DNA from: an uncultured Bacteroidales bacterium
Lineage (GTDB): Bacteria > Bacteroidota > Bacteroidia > Bacteroidales > FEN-979
Direction of reading: 5' to 3'
Assembly: GCA_903887775.1 (NCBI GenBank)
Contig: CAISRB010000011.1
Location: 186,001 to 250,000, forward strand
DNA: 64,000 bases
Shown here: one piece after another, positions 43,763 to 51,670 of the stretch
How the letters are laid out: the number at the start of each line of letters is the position of its first letter
Numbering within the stretch: the stretch's first letter is position 1
The notes under the pieces: model-generated
What the model was told of the DNA's origin: nothing
The model's database searches: none
What the model saw: only the letters and a program-made list of their open reading frames with translations
Made by a program: the position numbers and the translations under genes

Positions 43763-44566
43763 CTACTGGCTTATATCTTGCTCAACCCCGGTTTGAACCG
43801 TTTCTTCATTTTTCTGTAAAATCTCACGGGCCAGATTCAGGTAATTAATGGCACCGGTACTGTTGATGTCATGCATCATGATAGTCTGCCCAAAACTTGG
43901 AGCCTCGCCTAATTTGGTGTTCCGGTTGATAATTGTATGAAACACCATCTGCTGGAAATGAGTTTGAACTTCTTCGACGACCTGTTTTGAAAGATTCAGC
44001 CGGTTATCATACATCGTGAGAAGTATCCCTTCAATATCCAGGGCCGGATTTAAGCGGGACTGGACTATCTTAATTGTGTTCAGAAGTTTGCCCAGGCCTT
44101 CCAGGGCAAAATATTCGCACTGAACAGGAATGATCACCGAATCGGCTGCGGTGAGAGCATTCACGGTGATCAGGCCGAGTGAAGGCGAACAGTCGATGAT
44201 TATAAAATCATACTGGGACCTCAATTTTTCGATCACCTTTTTCATAACCTTTTCACGCTCAGGAAGCTGTATCATTTCGATCTCGGCTCCCACCAGGTCG
44301 ATGTGAGAAGGGAGCAGGTCAAGGAACGGAGTCGTACATTTCAGTATGATCGATAATGGATCAACATGGTCGATAATGCATTCATAAATGCTGTTTTCAA
44401 TACTGCGGGGATCATATCCAACCCCCGAAGTGGCATTCGACTGCGGATCTGCATCGATGAGAAGTGTTTTGTTCTCAAGTACGGCAAGCCCCGCAGCAAG
44501 GTTGATTGCCGTTGTGGTTTTACCCACGCCACCCTTCTGATTGGCAATAGCGATTACTTTCCCCAT
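43763..44566 (-). CDS. parA: Chromosome partition ATPase ParA (Soj)
   Basis: 267 residues. Deviant Walker A KGGVGKTTTAINLA near the N-terminus, LLIDADPQSNAT, and IIIDCSPSLGLITVNAL. No N-terminal HTH, as in chromosomal Soj proteins. Works with ParB in origin segregation. First gene of the parAB-DUF5683-dapB-lepB run; a -7 element (CAAAATTA on the plus strand, 44587-44594) lies 21 bp upstream. Confidence 0.96.
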   Translation of the reverse strand: MGKVIAIANQKGGVGKTTTAINLAAGLAVLENKTLLIDADPQSNATSGVGYDPRSIENSIYECIIDHVDPLSIILKCTTPFLDLLPSHIDLVGAEIEMIQLPEREKVMKKVIEKLRSQYDFIIIDCSPSLGLITVNALTAADSVIIPVQCEYFALEGLGKLLNTIKIVQSRLNPALDIEGILLTMYDNRLNLSKQVVEEVQTHFQQMVFHTIINRNTKLGEAPSFGQTIMMHDINSTGAINYLNLAREILQKNEETVQTGVEQDISQ

Positions 44567-44586
44567 ATAGTGTATTAATCAACAAA

Positions 44587-44594
44587 CAAAATTA
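44587..44594 (-). promoter_or_regulatory. Bacteroidetes -7 element for parA
   Basis: Minus strand TAATTTTG fits TAnnTTTG; the start would fall about 15 nt before the parA ATG. Confidence 0.5.
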
Positions 44595-44648
44595 AAGTAT
44601 AAAGCCGTCTGCTAAGGCGATGTTAATAAGTTTTAATAGATCGTGAAA

Positions 44649-44668
44649 AGGTTGCCGAAGGGGCAACA
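44649..44668 (-). terminator. Weak hairpin after the DUF3276 gene
   Basis: Stem GTTGCC / GGCAAC with a 5-nt loop; on the minus strand it is followed by CCTTTTC, a poor T-run. Possible terminator of the DUF3276 gene. Confidence 0.3.
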
Positions 44669-44690
44669 GGCTGATATCTGAACTCCTTTT

Positions 44691-44987
44691 TTATTCTGTT
44701 TGTTCAGCTTCAGCGCGATCCGGGGCCTTGCCGGTCTTAATGAATTCAAGGGAGTCGTTAAGCCCGGTAAGAAATTTTTCAAAGTCTTCCTTGTATAAGA
44801 AGAGTTTATGCTTTTCATAGAAAAACTTTCCCTGATCATCAAACCTGCGCTTGCTCTCGGTAATAGTCAGGTAAGCTTCGTCCTCAACTGTGGTCTTGAC
44901 ATCAAAAAAGTAAGTACGCTTTCCCGCCCTGACGGCTCTTGAGAAGATTTCATCTCGTTCTTTACCCTTATTTTCAGTATCTTCCAT
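44691..44987 (-). CDS. DUF3276 / PUR-alpha-like nucleic-acid-binding protein
   Basis: 98 residues. The stretch IFSRAVRAGKRTYFFDVK, then YLTITESKRRF and FLYKEDFEKFLTGLNDSLEFI, is the PUR-type fold found across Bacteroidota and spirochaetes. These small proteins bind single-stranded DNA or RNA. Single gene, divergent from nusB with which it shares a promoter region (own -7 at 45031-45038). Confidence 0.9.
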   Translation of the reverse strand: MEDTENKGKERDEIFSRAVRAGKRTYFFDVKTTVEDEAYLTITESKRRFDDQGKFFYEKHKLFLYKEDFEKFLTGLNDSLEFIKTGKAPDRAEAEQTE

Positions 44988-45030
44988 TTTAAACTGGCAT
45001 TTTTTCGGTTTCTTTGATAATGAGTAAACG

Positions 45031-45038
45031 CAAAATTA
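45031..45038 (-). promoter_or_regulatory. Bacteroidetes -7 element for the DUF3276 gene
   Basis: Minus strand TAATTTTG; predicts a leader of about 38 nt. Confidence 0.45.
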
Positions 45039-45047
45039 AAAATAATA

Positions 45048-45080
45048 TTTGAAAACTCTGTGCTTCTTTATTTAGCTTTG
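45048..45080 (+). promoter_or_regulatory. Bacteroidetes promoter for nusB
   Basis: TTTG at 45048-45051, 21 bp, TAGCTTTG at 45073-45080, a full -33/-7 match. The start would lie near 45086, about 30 nt before the nusB ATG. Confidence 0.7.
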
Positions 45081-45115
45081 TAAACGATTCCGGGAGGAAA
45101 ATAAACACTGACTAC

Positions 45116-46078
45116 ATGCTGGGACGACGACATTACAGGGTAAAAGTACTGCAGGCATTATATGCTTTTATTCAGGGGGGGGAACCACGTATGGAAATAG
45201 CGGAAAAAAACCTCATGAAAAGTATTGAAATGGTTTACCAGCTATTCAGCCTGCAGTTTTCATTCCTCTTTGAACTGATGCATTTCTACGAATTCAGGAT
45301 GGAAGAATCGAGAAATAAATTCTATCCTACTGCCGATGAGCTGAACCCCAGCTATAAACTGCTTCAGAACCGTATTTTAAAGATATTGCAGGAAAATGAA
45401 CCCCTGAAAAAACGGATTGAGCACTGGTCAATCTCCTGGACAGAAGAACAGGAAATGGTCAGAATTACTTATATGAGATTAAAAGCCTCGAAGGACCTCC
45501 AGTCTTATCTTAATTCAGGTGAGAACTCAATTGAAGAGGACCGCAGTTTCCTGGTCAAACTGTTCAGGAAGAATGTCGCCAATAACCAGGATCTCAGGTC
45601 TTTCTGTGAGTCAAAAAGCATCCACTGGCAGGACGACTTTGATGTTGTTTCGGGGTATGCTATAAAGGCAATTATGATCCTTCCTGAAACTTTTTCGAAC
45701 AAAGAAGACATAGTTTCCCTGTTTATAAAAGAGAACGAGGATGAAGCAGCTGAAGATGATAAGTTCATCAGCCAGCTGTTCAGAACAACCATAATGCACA
45801 GTGAAGAATATGGAAAGCTGATCGGATCCAGATCAAAGAACTGGGAAGTTGAAAGGATTGCCCTTACAGATATGATCATTCTTAAAATGGCTCTGGCCGA
45901 GCTGCTGCATTTTCAGGAAATACCGGTTAAGGTTACCCTGAATGAATATATTGAAATTTCAAAACATTTCAGTACCCAGAAATCAAAACAATTTATAAAT
46001 GGCATCCTGGATAAATTGGTTGCCGACCTGAAGGATCAGGATCTGATCAAAAAGTCAGGCAGGGGGCTGATCCAATAG
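45116..46078 (+). CDS. nusB: Transcription antitermination/rRNA factor NusB (long form)
   Basis: 320 residues, about twice the length of E. coli NusB, as usual in Bacteroidota. N-terminus MLGRRHYRVKVLQALYAF matches the RNA-binding arginine-rich start of NusB; the NusB fold proper is at about 200-310 (WEVERIALTDMIILKMALAELL, VTLNEYIEISKHFSTQKSKQFINGILD split over two helices). The middle part is a helical insert. Acts in the antitermination complex on rRNA operons. Confidence 0.93.
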   Translation: MLGRRHYRVKVLQALYAFIQGGEPRMEIAEKNLMKSIEMVYQLFSLQFSFLFELMHFYEFRMEESRNKFYPTADELNPSYKLLQNRILKILQENEPLKKRIEHWSISWTEEQEMVRITYMRLKASKDLQSYLNSGENSIEEDRSFLVKLFRKNVANNQDLRSFCESKSIHWQDDFDVVSGYAIKAIMILPETFSNKEDIVSLFIKENEDEAAEDDKFISQLFRTTIMHSEEYGKLIGSRSKNWEVERIALTDMIILKMALAELLHFQEIPVKVTLNEYIEISKHFSTQKSKQFINGILDKLVADLKDQDLIKKSGRGLIQ

Positions 46079-46142
46079 TTTCTTGATCGGAATAAAATAT
46101 TTTACCCGGGCTTTCGTTAATTAGTTAAACCAAATAATAATC

Positions 46143-47207
46143 GTGCAAGGTATTATACGCTTCCTTTTTGTTTCCGCTATTTTACTGTCAGTTACTATAA
46201 ATTCTCTCTTTGCCCAAAGCGGCAGCTCAGGCACCTATGAATTCCTTAACCTGACCAATTCCGCAAGGATTGCCTCCATCGGAGGGAATTTCCTTCCTGT
46301 AAGGGATAACGACGTGACCATTGCCCTGGCCAACCCTTCGGTGATCACTCCTGAGATGAATAACAGCCTCGCCTTCAGTTTTGTCAACTATATGGCTGCA
46401 AACTACGGCTATGTCATGTTTGCACATTCATTCAATAAAGCCGGAAATTTTGCAGGCGCCTTACAGTTCGTTTCCTATGGCAGTTTTACACAGGCTGATG
46501 CCAGCGGTACTATAACAGGGACTTTCTCTGCCTCCGAGTATGCCCTGAGCATTGGGTGGGGAAGGCCACTGAGCCGTTGTTTCAACATCGGAGCCAATGC
46601 CAAGCTGATTTATTCGGCTCTCGAAACATACCGCTCGTTCGGCATCGCCGTCGATGTGGCCGGCACATATACTTCGACCGATGATGTATTCAATGCCTCG
46701 CTGATCTTCAGGAATATAGGTTACCAGATTGTCCCGTATACAGCCGGCAATCATGAACCTTTACCATTTCAGATCCAGATTGGTCTCAGTGAAAAATTAA
46801 AGCATATCCCTCTTCGGTTCTATGAGCTGCTCACTGACCTTCAGAAATGGGACCTTTCCTATACAGATCCCAATAATCCGGCCAACCAGGCAGATCCTAT
46901 CACAGGCCAGACCCAGTCAAAATCGGGAATCAGCAAGTTTGCCGATAATTTTATGAAGCATGTGGTGCTTGGAGCTGAGATCACTATTGCGAAAGTGTTT
47001 GCCATTCGCCTTGGTTACAATTACCGGGACAGGCAGGAAATGAAGCTTTACGGGAAGACCGGACTTGCAGGTTTCTCACTTGGTTTCGGATTGAGGATAA
47101 AAATGTTTAACATCAGCTACACCAGGGCCAGTATGCAGGCCGGAGGCCGTAATCCAAATTATTTCACCGTCGGGGTTAATCTTTCGGAATTCACGAAGAA
47201 GAAATAA
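46143..47207 (+). CDS. porQ: Type IX secretion system protein PorQ
   Basis: 354 residues from a GTG start at 46143, giving a signal peptide ending LFAQSG. The mature start YEFLNLTNSARIASIGGN is the typical PorQ/PorV-like opening, and the rest is a beta-barrel with alternating aromatic residues to the C-terminal FTVGVNLSEF. PorQ works with PorV/PorU-type components of the type IX secretion machinery in the outer membrane. It follows nusB by 64 bp and may be in the same transcript. Confidence 0.85.
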   Translation: MQGIIRFLFVSAILLSVTINSLFAQSGSSGTYEFLNLTNSARIASIGGNFLPVRDNDVTIALANPSVITPEMNNSLAFSFVNYMAANYGYVMFAHSFNKAGNFAGALQFVSYGSFTQADASGTITGTFSASEYALSIGWGRPLSRCFNIGANAKLIYSALETYRSFGIAVDVAGTYTSTDDVFNASLIFRNIGYQIVPYTAGNHEPLPFQIQIGLSEKLKHIPLRFYELLTDLQKWDLSYTDPNNPANQADPITGQTQSKSGISKFADNFMKHVVLGAEITIAKVFAIRLGYNYRDRQEMKLYGKTGLAGFSLGFGLRIKMFNISYTRASMQAGGRNPNYFTVGVNLSEFTKKK

Positions 47208-47215
47208 GGACTTCG

Positions 47216-47223
47216 TATCTTTG
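47216..47223 (+). promoter_or_regulatory. Bacteroidetes -7 element for recF
   Basis: TATCTTTG followed by CA, 20 nt before the recF ATG. Confidence 0.55.
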
Positions 47224-47243
47224 CACTTCTTATTTCCCCGGGG

Positions 47244-48338
47244 ATGTTTCTTCATAAGCTTTTACTTTCAGATTTTAAAAATTACGAACAGGCCAGTCTG
47301 GTCTTCTCCGACAAGATCAATTGTTTTACCGGAAATAACGGGGTTGGAAAGACCAACCTCCTCGATGCCATCCACTACCTCTCATTTTGCAAGAGTTTTT
47401 TTAACCCGGCCGATACACAGAATATCAGACATGGCCAGGATTTTTTTGCGATCAACGGCAGTTTTCAGAGGAATGGCGACAGCAACGAACTCGTTCAGTG
47501 CATTCAGAAAAGGAACCAGCGGAAACGTTTCCTGCTGAATAAAAAAGAGTATGACCGCCTTGCCGACCATATCGGGAATTTCCCATTGGTCATGATCTCT
47601 CCTTATGACAGGGATCTTATCAGCGAAGGTTCTGAAATCAGGAGGAAGTATATCGACAGCGTCATTTCCCAGTTCGACAAACAGTATCTCGACGATCTGA
47701 TTCAATATAACAAGGTCCTGGTTCAAAGGAATGCCCTTCTTAAAACTTTTGCTGAACGGGATTTCTTCGACTCCGCCCAGCTTGAGATCTGGGACGAACA
47801 GATGATCAGGCTCGGGAAGCTGTTGTTCGCGAAACGAACCCGTTTCCTCGAAGCCTTTATACCCATTTTCCAGCATTACTACACTTTCATCAGCGGAGGA
47901 CAAGAAAAAGTTGATGTGCAATATAATTCTCATCTCTGCAGTTCAGAAATGGAAATACTGATCAGGGAAAACCGGTCACGCGACAGGTCAGCCCAGTTTT
48001 CCACGGTGGGAATCCATAAGGATGACCTCGAATTTACCCTTGACGGGTTCCAGGTCAAGAAATTTGGTTCCCAGGGCCAGCAGAAATCCTTCGTGGTCGC
48101 GATAAAGCTGGCACAATTTGATTACACCAGGAATATTAAAGGATACAAGCCTATTTTATTGCTCGACGATGTGTTTGACAAACTCGACGACGTGAGGGTC
48201 CAGCAGCTCATCAGCCTGGTCAGCCAGCATAATTTCGGGCAGGTCTTTATCACGGATACCAGCGAAGACAGAATACGCAGGATCTTCGATACAATGGACA
48301 TAGATCATAAGTTTTTCAGCCTCCCCCTTAAGGACTGA
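47244..48338 (+). CDS. recF: DNA replication and repair protein RecF
   Basis: 364 residues, normal length. Walker A GNNGVGKTNLLDAIHYLSF near residue 30, the SMC-like signature region (GSQGQQKSFVVAIKLAQ) and Walker B ILLLDDVFDKLD. It loads RecA at single-strand gaps. The DUF721 gene follows 3 nt later, as in many bacteria where recF precedes a DciA-like gene. Confidence 0.96.
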   Translation: MFLHKLLLSDFKNYEQASLVFSDKINCFTGNNGVGKTNLLDAIHYLSFCKSFFNPADTQNIRHGQDFFAINGSFQRNGDSNELVQCIQKRNQRKRFLLNKKEYDRLADHIGNFPLVMISPYDRDLISEGSEIRRKYIDSVISQFDKQYLDDLIQYNKVLVQRNALLKTFAERDFFDSAQLEIWDEQMIRLGKLLFAKRTRFLEAFIPIFQHYYTFISGGQEKVDVQYNSHLCSSEMEILIRENRSRDRSAQFSTVGIHKDDLEFTLDGFQVKKFGSQGQQKSFVVAIKLAQFDYTRNIKGYKPILLLDDVFDKLDDVRVQQLISLVSQHNFGQVFITDTSEDRIRRIFDTMDIDHKFFSLPLKD

Positions 48339-48341
48339 TAT

Positions 48342-48629
48342 ATGAAGACGAACGACCGGCCTCTTAAAGAGATTGTTCAGGAGATCTTAAAGAAATACAG
48401 GCTTGAAGATCATCTTGAGGAAACCAGGGTCATTGAAACCTGGGGTAAGGTCGTCGGGCCAATGATAGCCAATCATACCAGCGGTCTATGGATCAGAGAT
48501 AAGATATTGCACGTGAATGTCGATTCAGCAGCCCTGAGGCAGGAACTGCAATACAGGAAAGAAACCCTTCTGAAACTCCTGAACAAGTCATCCGAAAGGG
48601 AGGTGATCAGGGATATCCGGTTCAGATAG
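48342..48629 (+). CDS. DUF721 (DciA-like) protein
   Basis: 95 residues. Pattern PLKEIVQEILKKYRLEDHLE, ETWGKVVGPMIANHT, ILHVNVDSAALRQELQY is typical of DUF721. Larger members (DciA) help load the replicative helicase; this is a short form that lacks the extra domain. It is coupled to recF. The last 8 codons lie inside a triplicated segment. Confidence 0.88.
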   Translation: MKTNDRPLKEIVQEILKKYRLEDHLEETRVIETWGKVVGPMIANHTSGLWIRDKILHVNVDSAALRQELQYRKETLLKLLNKSSEREVIRDIRFR

Positions 48630-48759
48630 ACCAGGCAGGGATCATTTGATCTCGCATCAGGGATATCCGGTTCAGGTTGACCGACCAGGCAGGGATCATT
48701 TGATCTCGCATCAGGGATATCCGGTTCAGGTTGACCAGGCAGGGATCATTTGATCTCGC
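48606..48759. repeat. Three tandem copies of a 50-54-bp unit spanning two convergent gene ends
   Basis: Units at 48606-48655 (50 bp), 48656-48709 (54 bp, with an extra GACC) and 48710-48759 (50 bp). Each unit holds the last codons of the DUF721 gene (ATCAGGGATATCCGGTTCAG) and, in reverse, the last codons and stop of the FAH-family gene (TCATTTGATCTCGC). Only the outermost copies are still parts of the real genes. It looks like tandem duplication of the gene junction. Confidence 0.9.
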
Positions 48760-49357
48760 ATTTGAGTATTTTTTCATCTTCAAGATATGCTTCCAGCATA
48801 TCCCCGATTTTAACCGGCCCTACTCCAGCCGGTGTTCCGGTAAAAATAAGGTCACCCGTTCTGAGAGTCATATATTGAGAAATATGGGAAATGATATCTT
48901 CAAAGGAATAGAGCATCAGCCCTGAGTTTCCCTTTTGAACGGTTTTACCGTTGAGGTCAAGATGGAAATTGATGTTTTTCAAGTCGCTGAATCTGTTTTT
49001 AGGAAGGAACCTGCTGATGGGAGCCGATTGGTCAAATCCTTTCGCAACAGCCCAGGGCAGTGACTTTTTCTTCGCATTCTCCTGAAGGTCCCTGGCGGTC
49101 ATATCCAGACCCAGTCCGATCTCATCAAAATATGAGGAAGCAAACTGCTTTTGAATATGTTTACCCACTTTGTTGATCTTCATCACGAGCTCAAGTTCAT
49201 AATGAATGTCAGCTGAAAAGGAAGGGTAATAAAAAGGGCGGTTCCTGATGAGCAGAGCGGTATCGGGTTTCAGAAAAAAAACAGGTTCGGAGGGGATTGC
49301 ATTGTTGAGTTCCCTGATATGCTCAACATAATTGCGGCCGATGCAAATAATCTTCAT
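48746..49357 (-). CDS. Fumarylacetoacetate hydrolase family protein
   Basis: 203 residues. N-terminus MKIICIGRNYVEHIRELNN and metal-binding FYPSFSADIHYELELVMKI, GLDMTARDLQ, and the late LRTGDLIFTGTPAGVGPVK are typical of the FAH superfamily (YcgM-like). These enzymes cleave or decarboxylate acylpyruvate-type compounds; the substrate cannot be read from the sequence. The last codons are in the triplicated segment. Confidence 0.9.
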   Translation of the reverse strand: MKIICIGRNYVEHIRELNNAIPSEPVFFLKPDTALLIRNRPFYYPSFSADIHYELELVMKINKVGKHIQKQFASSYFDEIGLGLDMTARDLQENAKKKSLPWAVAKGFDQSAPISRFLPKNRFSDLKNINFHLDLNGKTVQKGNSGLMLYSFEDIISHISQYMTLRTGDLIFTGTPAGVGPVKIGDMLEAYLEDEKILKCEIK

Positions 49358-49363
49358 AAAATC

Positions 49364-50194
49364 TTAAAACAGTTCTGTTTTCACAGATTCCTTATTAAAC
49401 CCGCGGAGTTTTATCGCAGTGACTACTTTTTTTGTAGACAGAGGGAATTCACTTTTCATGATCCAGTCGTAATAGGAAGGTTCATCACGGAACACATCGC
49501 TCACCGCTTTGCCTTTGTGTTTGCCGAAATTAAAGACCTCAATATTTTTATCATTGTAGATAATATGGCCTATCAGGTCGGCTGAACGGTTGCTGAAGCT
49601 GAAATCGCTTAAGGCTTTGATGTCGTTGACTACGGGTTTTGTAATGATCCCTTTTTTATCCTTGAACTCGGTTTTATCATATCGGTCAAGCTGGGCCTTA
49701 AGCACCTCGTAGGTGGCAATGGTATCGGCTTCAGCTGAGTGAGCCTTCTTCAATTCCAAATTGCAATAGAATTTATAGGCTGCACTAAGGTTCCTGGGTT
49801 CCATTTTATGGAAGATATTCTGAATGTCGACAAACCTGCGTCCTTTCAGTTCCAGGTCGAGGCCTGCCCTTAAAAATTCTTCTACGATCAGGGGGATGTC
49901 AAAATGATTTGAGTTGTATCCGGCAATATCACAGCCATCGAGGAATTCTGAAAGTTCATGGGCTACCTTCGAAAATTTAGGGCAATCCTTCACGTCTTCA
50001 TCAGTGATGCCGTGAATCTCCGTTGCCTCAGAAGGGATCGGAATTCCAGGGTTTATACGAAGGGTTTTGATCTTTTGCGAGCCATCCGGGTTGATCCTCA
50101 GAAGGCATAGTTCAACAATACGATCCGTTGCGACTTTAATCCCTGTGGTTTCCAAATCAAGGAATACCAGGGGGCGGGTAAGGTTTAACTCCAT
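49364..50194 (-). CDS. 3'-5' exonuclease of the DnaQ family
   Basis: 276 residues. RNase T/DEDD exonuclease domain at about 1-175: FLDLETTGIKVATDRIVEL (first acidic motif), GYNSNHFDIPLIVEEF (second), AHSAEADTIATYEVL (third, DEDDh type). The remaining C-terminal part (NFGKHKGKAVSDVFRDEPSYYDWIM, over two segments) is a conserved add-on in Bacteroidota exonucleases. It probably works in DNA repair rather than as the replicative epsilon subunit. Confidence 0.9.
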   Translation of the reverse strand: MELNLTRPLVFLDLETTGIKVATDRIVELCLLRINPDGSQKIKTLRINPGIPIPSEATEIHGITDEDVKDCPKFSKVAHELSEFLDGCDIAGYNSNHFDIPLIVEEFLRAGLDLELKGRRFVDIQNIFHKMEPRNLSAAYKFYCNLELKKAHSAEADTIATYEVLKAQLDRYDKTEFKDKKGIITKPVVNDIKALSDFSFSNRSADLIGHIIYNDKNIEVFNFGKHKGKAVSDVFRDEPSYYDWIMKSEFPLSTKKVVTAIKLRGFNKESVKTELF

Positions 50195-50196
50195 AA

Positions 50197-51501
50197 TCAG
50201 ATAGTCTGAGTGTTATCAAATTGTTCAAGATATTGTGCAAGCTTGTTGAGGAATTGCCCGCCAAGAGCGCCATCGATGACCCTGTGGTCAAACGTGACGG
50301 ATCCGATCATGACAGGCCTGATCGTAATCATGTCACCCTCTTCGGTCTCAATGACCACCGGGCGTTTTTTTATAGCGCCAACAGCAACTATTGCTGTCTG
50401 AGGCTGGTTGATGATAGGAGTGCCCATGACAGTTCCAAATGATCCAAGGTTCGTAAGTGAAATGGTCCCGCCACTGATCTCGTCAGGAACCAGTTTATTG
50501 TTTCTTGCACGGTTTGCAAGATCATTTACGGTTTTGGCAATCCCAAACAGATTCATATTGCCAGCATCCCTGACAACAGGCACGATAAGGTTCCCCCCGG
50601 GAAGTGCGACTGCCATGCCTACGTTAACTTTCGAATGAACCAGGATCTTCGTGCCGTCCACCGAAACATTGATCATCGGGTAATCCCTGACAGCTTTGGC
50701 AATGGCTTCAATAAAAATAGGAGTAAAGGTCAGCTTTTCTCCGTATTTCTTCAGGAAATTATCCTTGTTTTTCTCCCTCCAGCCAACGATCCTGCCCATG
50801 TCGATTTCGACAAATGAGGTTACATGAGGAGAAGTTTGTACCGATCTGACCATATGGGCTGCAATCAGCTGCCTTACCCTGTCCATCTCGATAATCCGGT
50901 CTTCGCCTGTGTTAAATACCTGAACGATGGGCTCTGGCCTGACTGCCAAAGCCGATGGTTTATCTGATAATGAGTCCCCTTTCTTCTTTCCCGAAATATA
51001 TTCCAGGATATCCTGCTTAGTAAGCCGGTCTTCTTTTCCCGTCCCAGGAATGGTATCCAGCTCTTTAAATGACAGACCTTCCTGCCTTGCGATATTTCTT
51101 ACAAGAGGCGAATAATATCTTGATTGGGAAAAGGTCTCTTCAGGAACAACAGGAATGGCTTCCAGGGATTCTGTGGGCCGGTTCCCCGGTTGAGGCTCAG
51201 GCACTGGAGTTTCAACAGCGGTTATTGGATCAGGAACAGCTTTGTCAGATTGAGTGCCGTCCCCCGCCTCAATTACGGCAAAAACTTTGCCAACAGGCAC
51301 CACATCGCCTTCATTGAATATTTTTTTCAACAGCTTACCGCTTGCAGTTGATACGATTTCAGAATCAACTTTATCAGTAGCAATCTCAACGAGAGCTTCT
51401 TCGGTTTCAACCAGATCACCTTCGCTCTTCAGCCACCTGGTGATCGTAACCTCGATCACGCTTTCACCAAGCCTTGGAACAACTATTTCAACAGTCGCCA
51501 T
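50197..51501 (-). CDS. 2-oxo acid dehydrogenase E2, dihydrolipoyl acyltransferase
   Basis: 434 residues. N-terminal lipoyl domain with the lipoylated lysine in EIATDKVDSEIVS, a Pro/Glu-rich linker, peripheral subunit-binding domain (YSPLVRNIARQEGLSFKELD), and the catalytic domain with the active-site motif DHRVIDGALGG. It is the core of a pyruvate or branched-chain 2-oxoacid dehydrogenase complex; which one cannot be told here and E1/E3 are not adjacent. A -7 element lies at 51522-51529. Confidence 0.93.
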   Translation of the reverse strand: MATVEIVVPRLGESVIEVTITRWLKSEGDLVETEEALVEIATDKVDSEIVSTASGKLLKKIFNEGDVVPVGKVFAVIEAGDGTQSDKAVPDPITAVETPVPEPQPGNRPTESLEAIPVVPEETFSQSRYYSPLVRNIARQEGLSFKELDTIPGTGKEDRLTKQDILEYISGKKKGDSLSDKPSALAVRPEPIVQVFNTGEDRIIEMDRVRQLIAAHMVRSVQTSPHVTSFVEIDMGRIVGWREKNKDNFLKKYGEKLTFTPIFIEAIAKAVRDYPMINVSVDGTKILVHSKVNVGMAVALPGGNLIVPVVRDAGNMNLFGIAKTVNDLANRARNNKLVPDEISGGTISLTNLGSFGTVMGTPIINQPQTAIVAVGAIKKRPVVIETEEGDMITIRPVMIGSVTFDHRVIDGALGGQFLNKLAQYLEQFDNTQTI

Positions 51502-51521
51502 TTGAATTACTCATCAGCCTG

Positions 51522-51529
51522 CAAAGATA
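51522..51529 (-). promoter_or_regulatory. Bacteroidetes -7 element for the E2 gene
   Basis: Minus strand TATCTTTG followed by CA; gives a leader of about 15 nt. Confidence 0.5.
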
Positions 51530-51555
51530 CGTTTTTTCTTATTTATAATCATTGA

Positions 51556-51659
51556 AGAACCTCGCGGCAAGCCGCGAGGATTCTTCGATCCCATAGGAAT
51601 TTAAATTTCTGCTCGCATTCCCCGCTGCCAGCAGCGCGGAAAGCGCTCGCGGGGATTCA
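51556..51659. repeat. Two GC-rich hairpins in the spacer after the glycosyltransferase gene
   Basis: First hairpin CCTCGCGGC / GCCGCGAGG with an AA loop (51560-51579). The second, more complex one runs at about 51618-51655 between CCCCGC and GCGGGG. Both contrast with the AT-rich surroundings. No T-run follows either, so they look more like a small dispersed element than a classical terminator. Confidence 0.6.
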
Positions 51660-51670
51660 AAATAAAATGA

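Noticed and set aside
48606-48759. Possible CRISPR or attachment site
   Set aside because: The units are contiguous copies of two gene ends, with no spacers, no integrase and no tRNA nearby.
51556-51659. GC-rich hairpins as rho-independent terminators
   Set aside because: Neither is followed by a T-run on either strand; they are listed as a repeat-like element.
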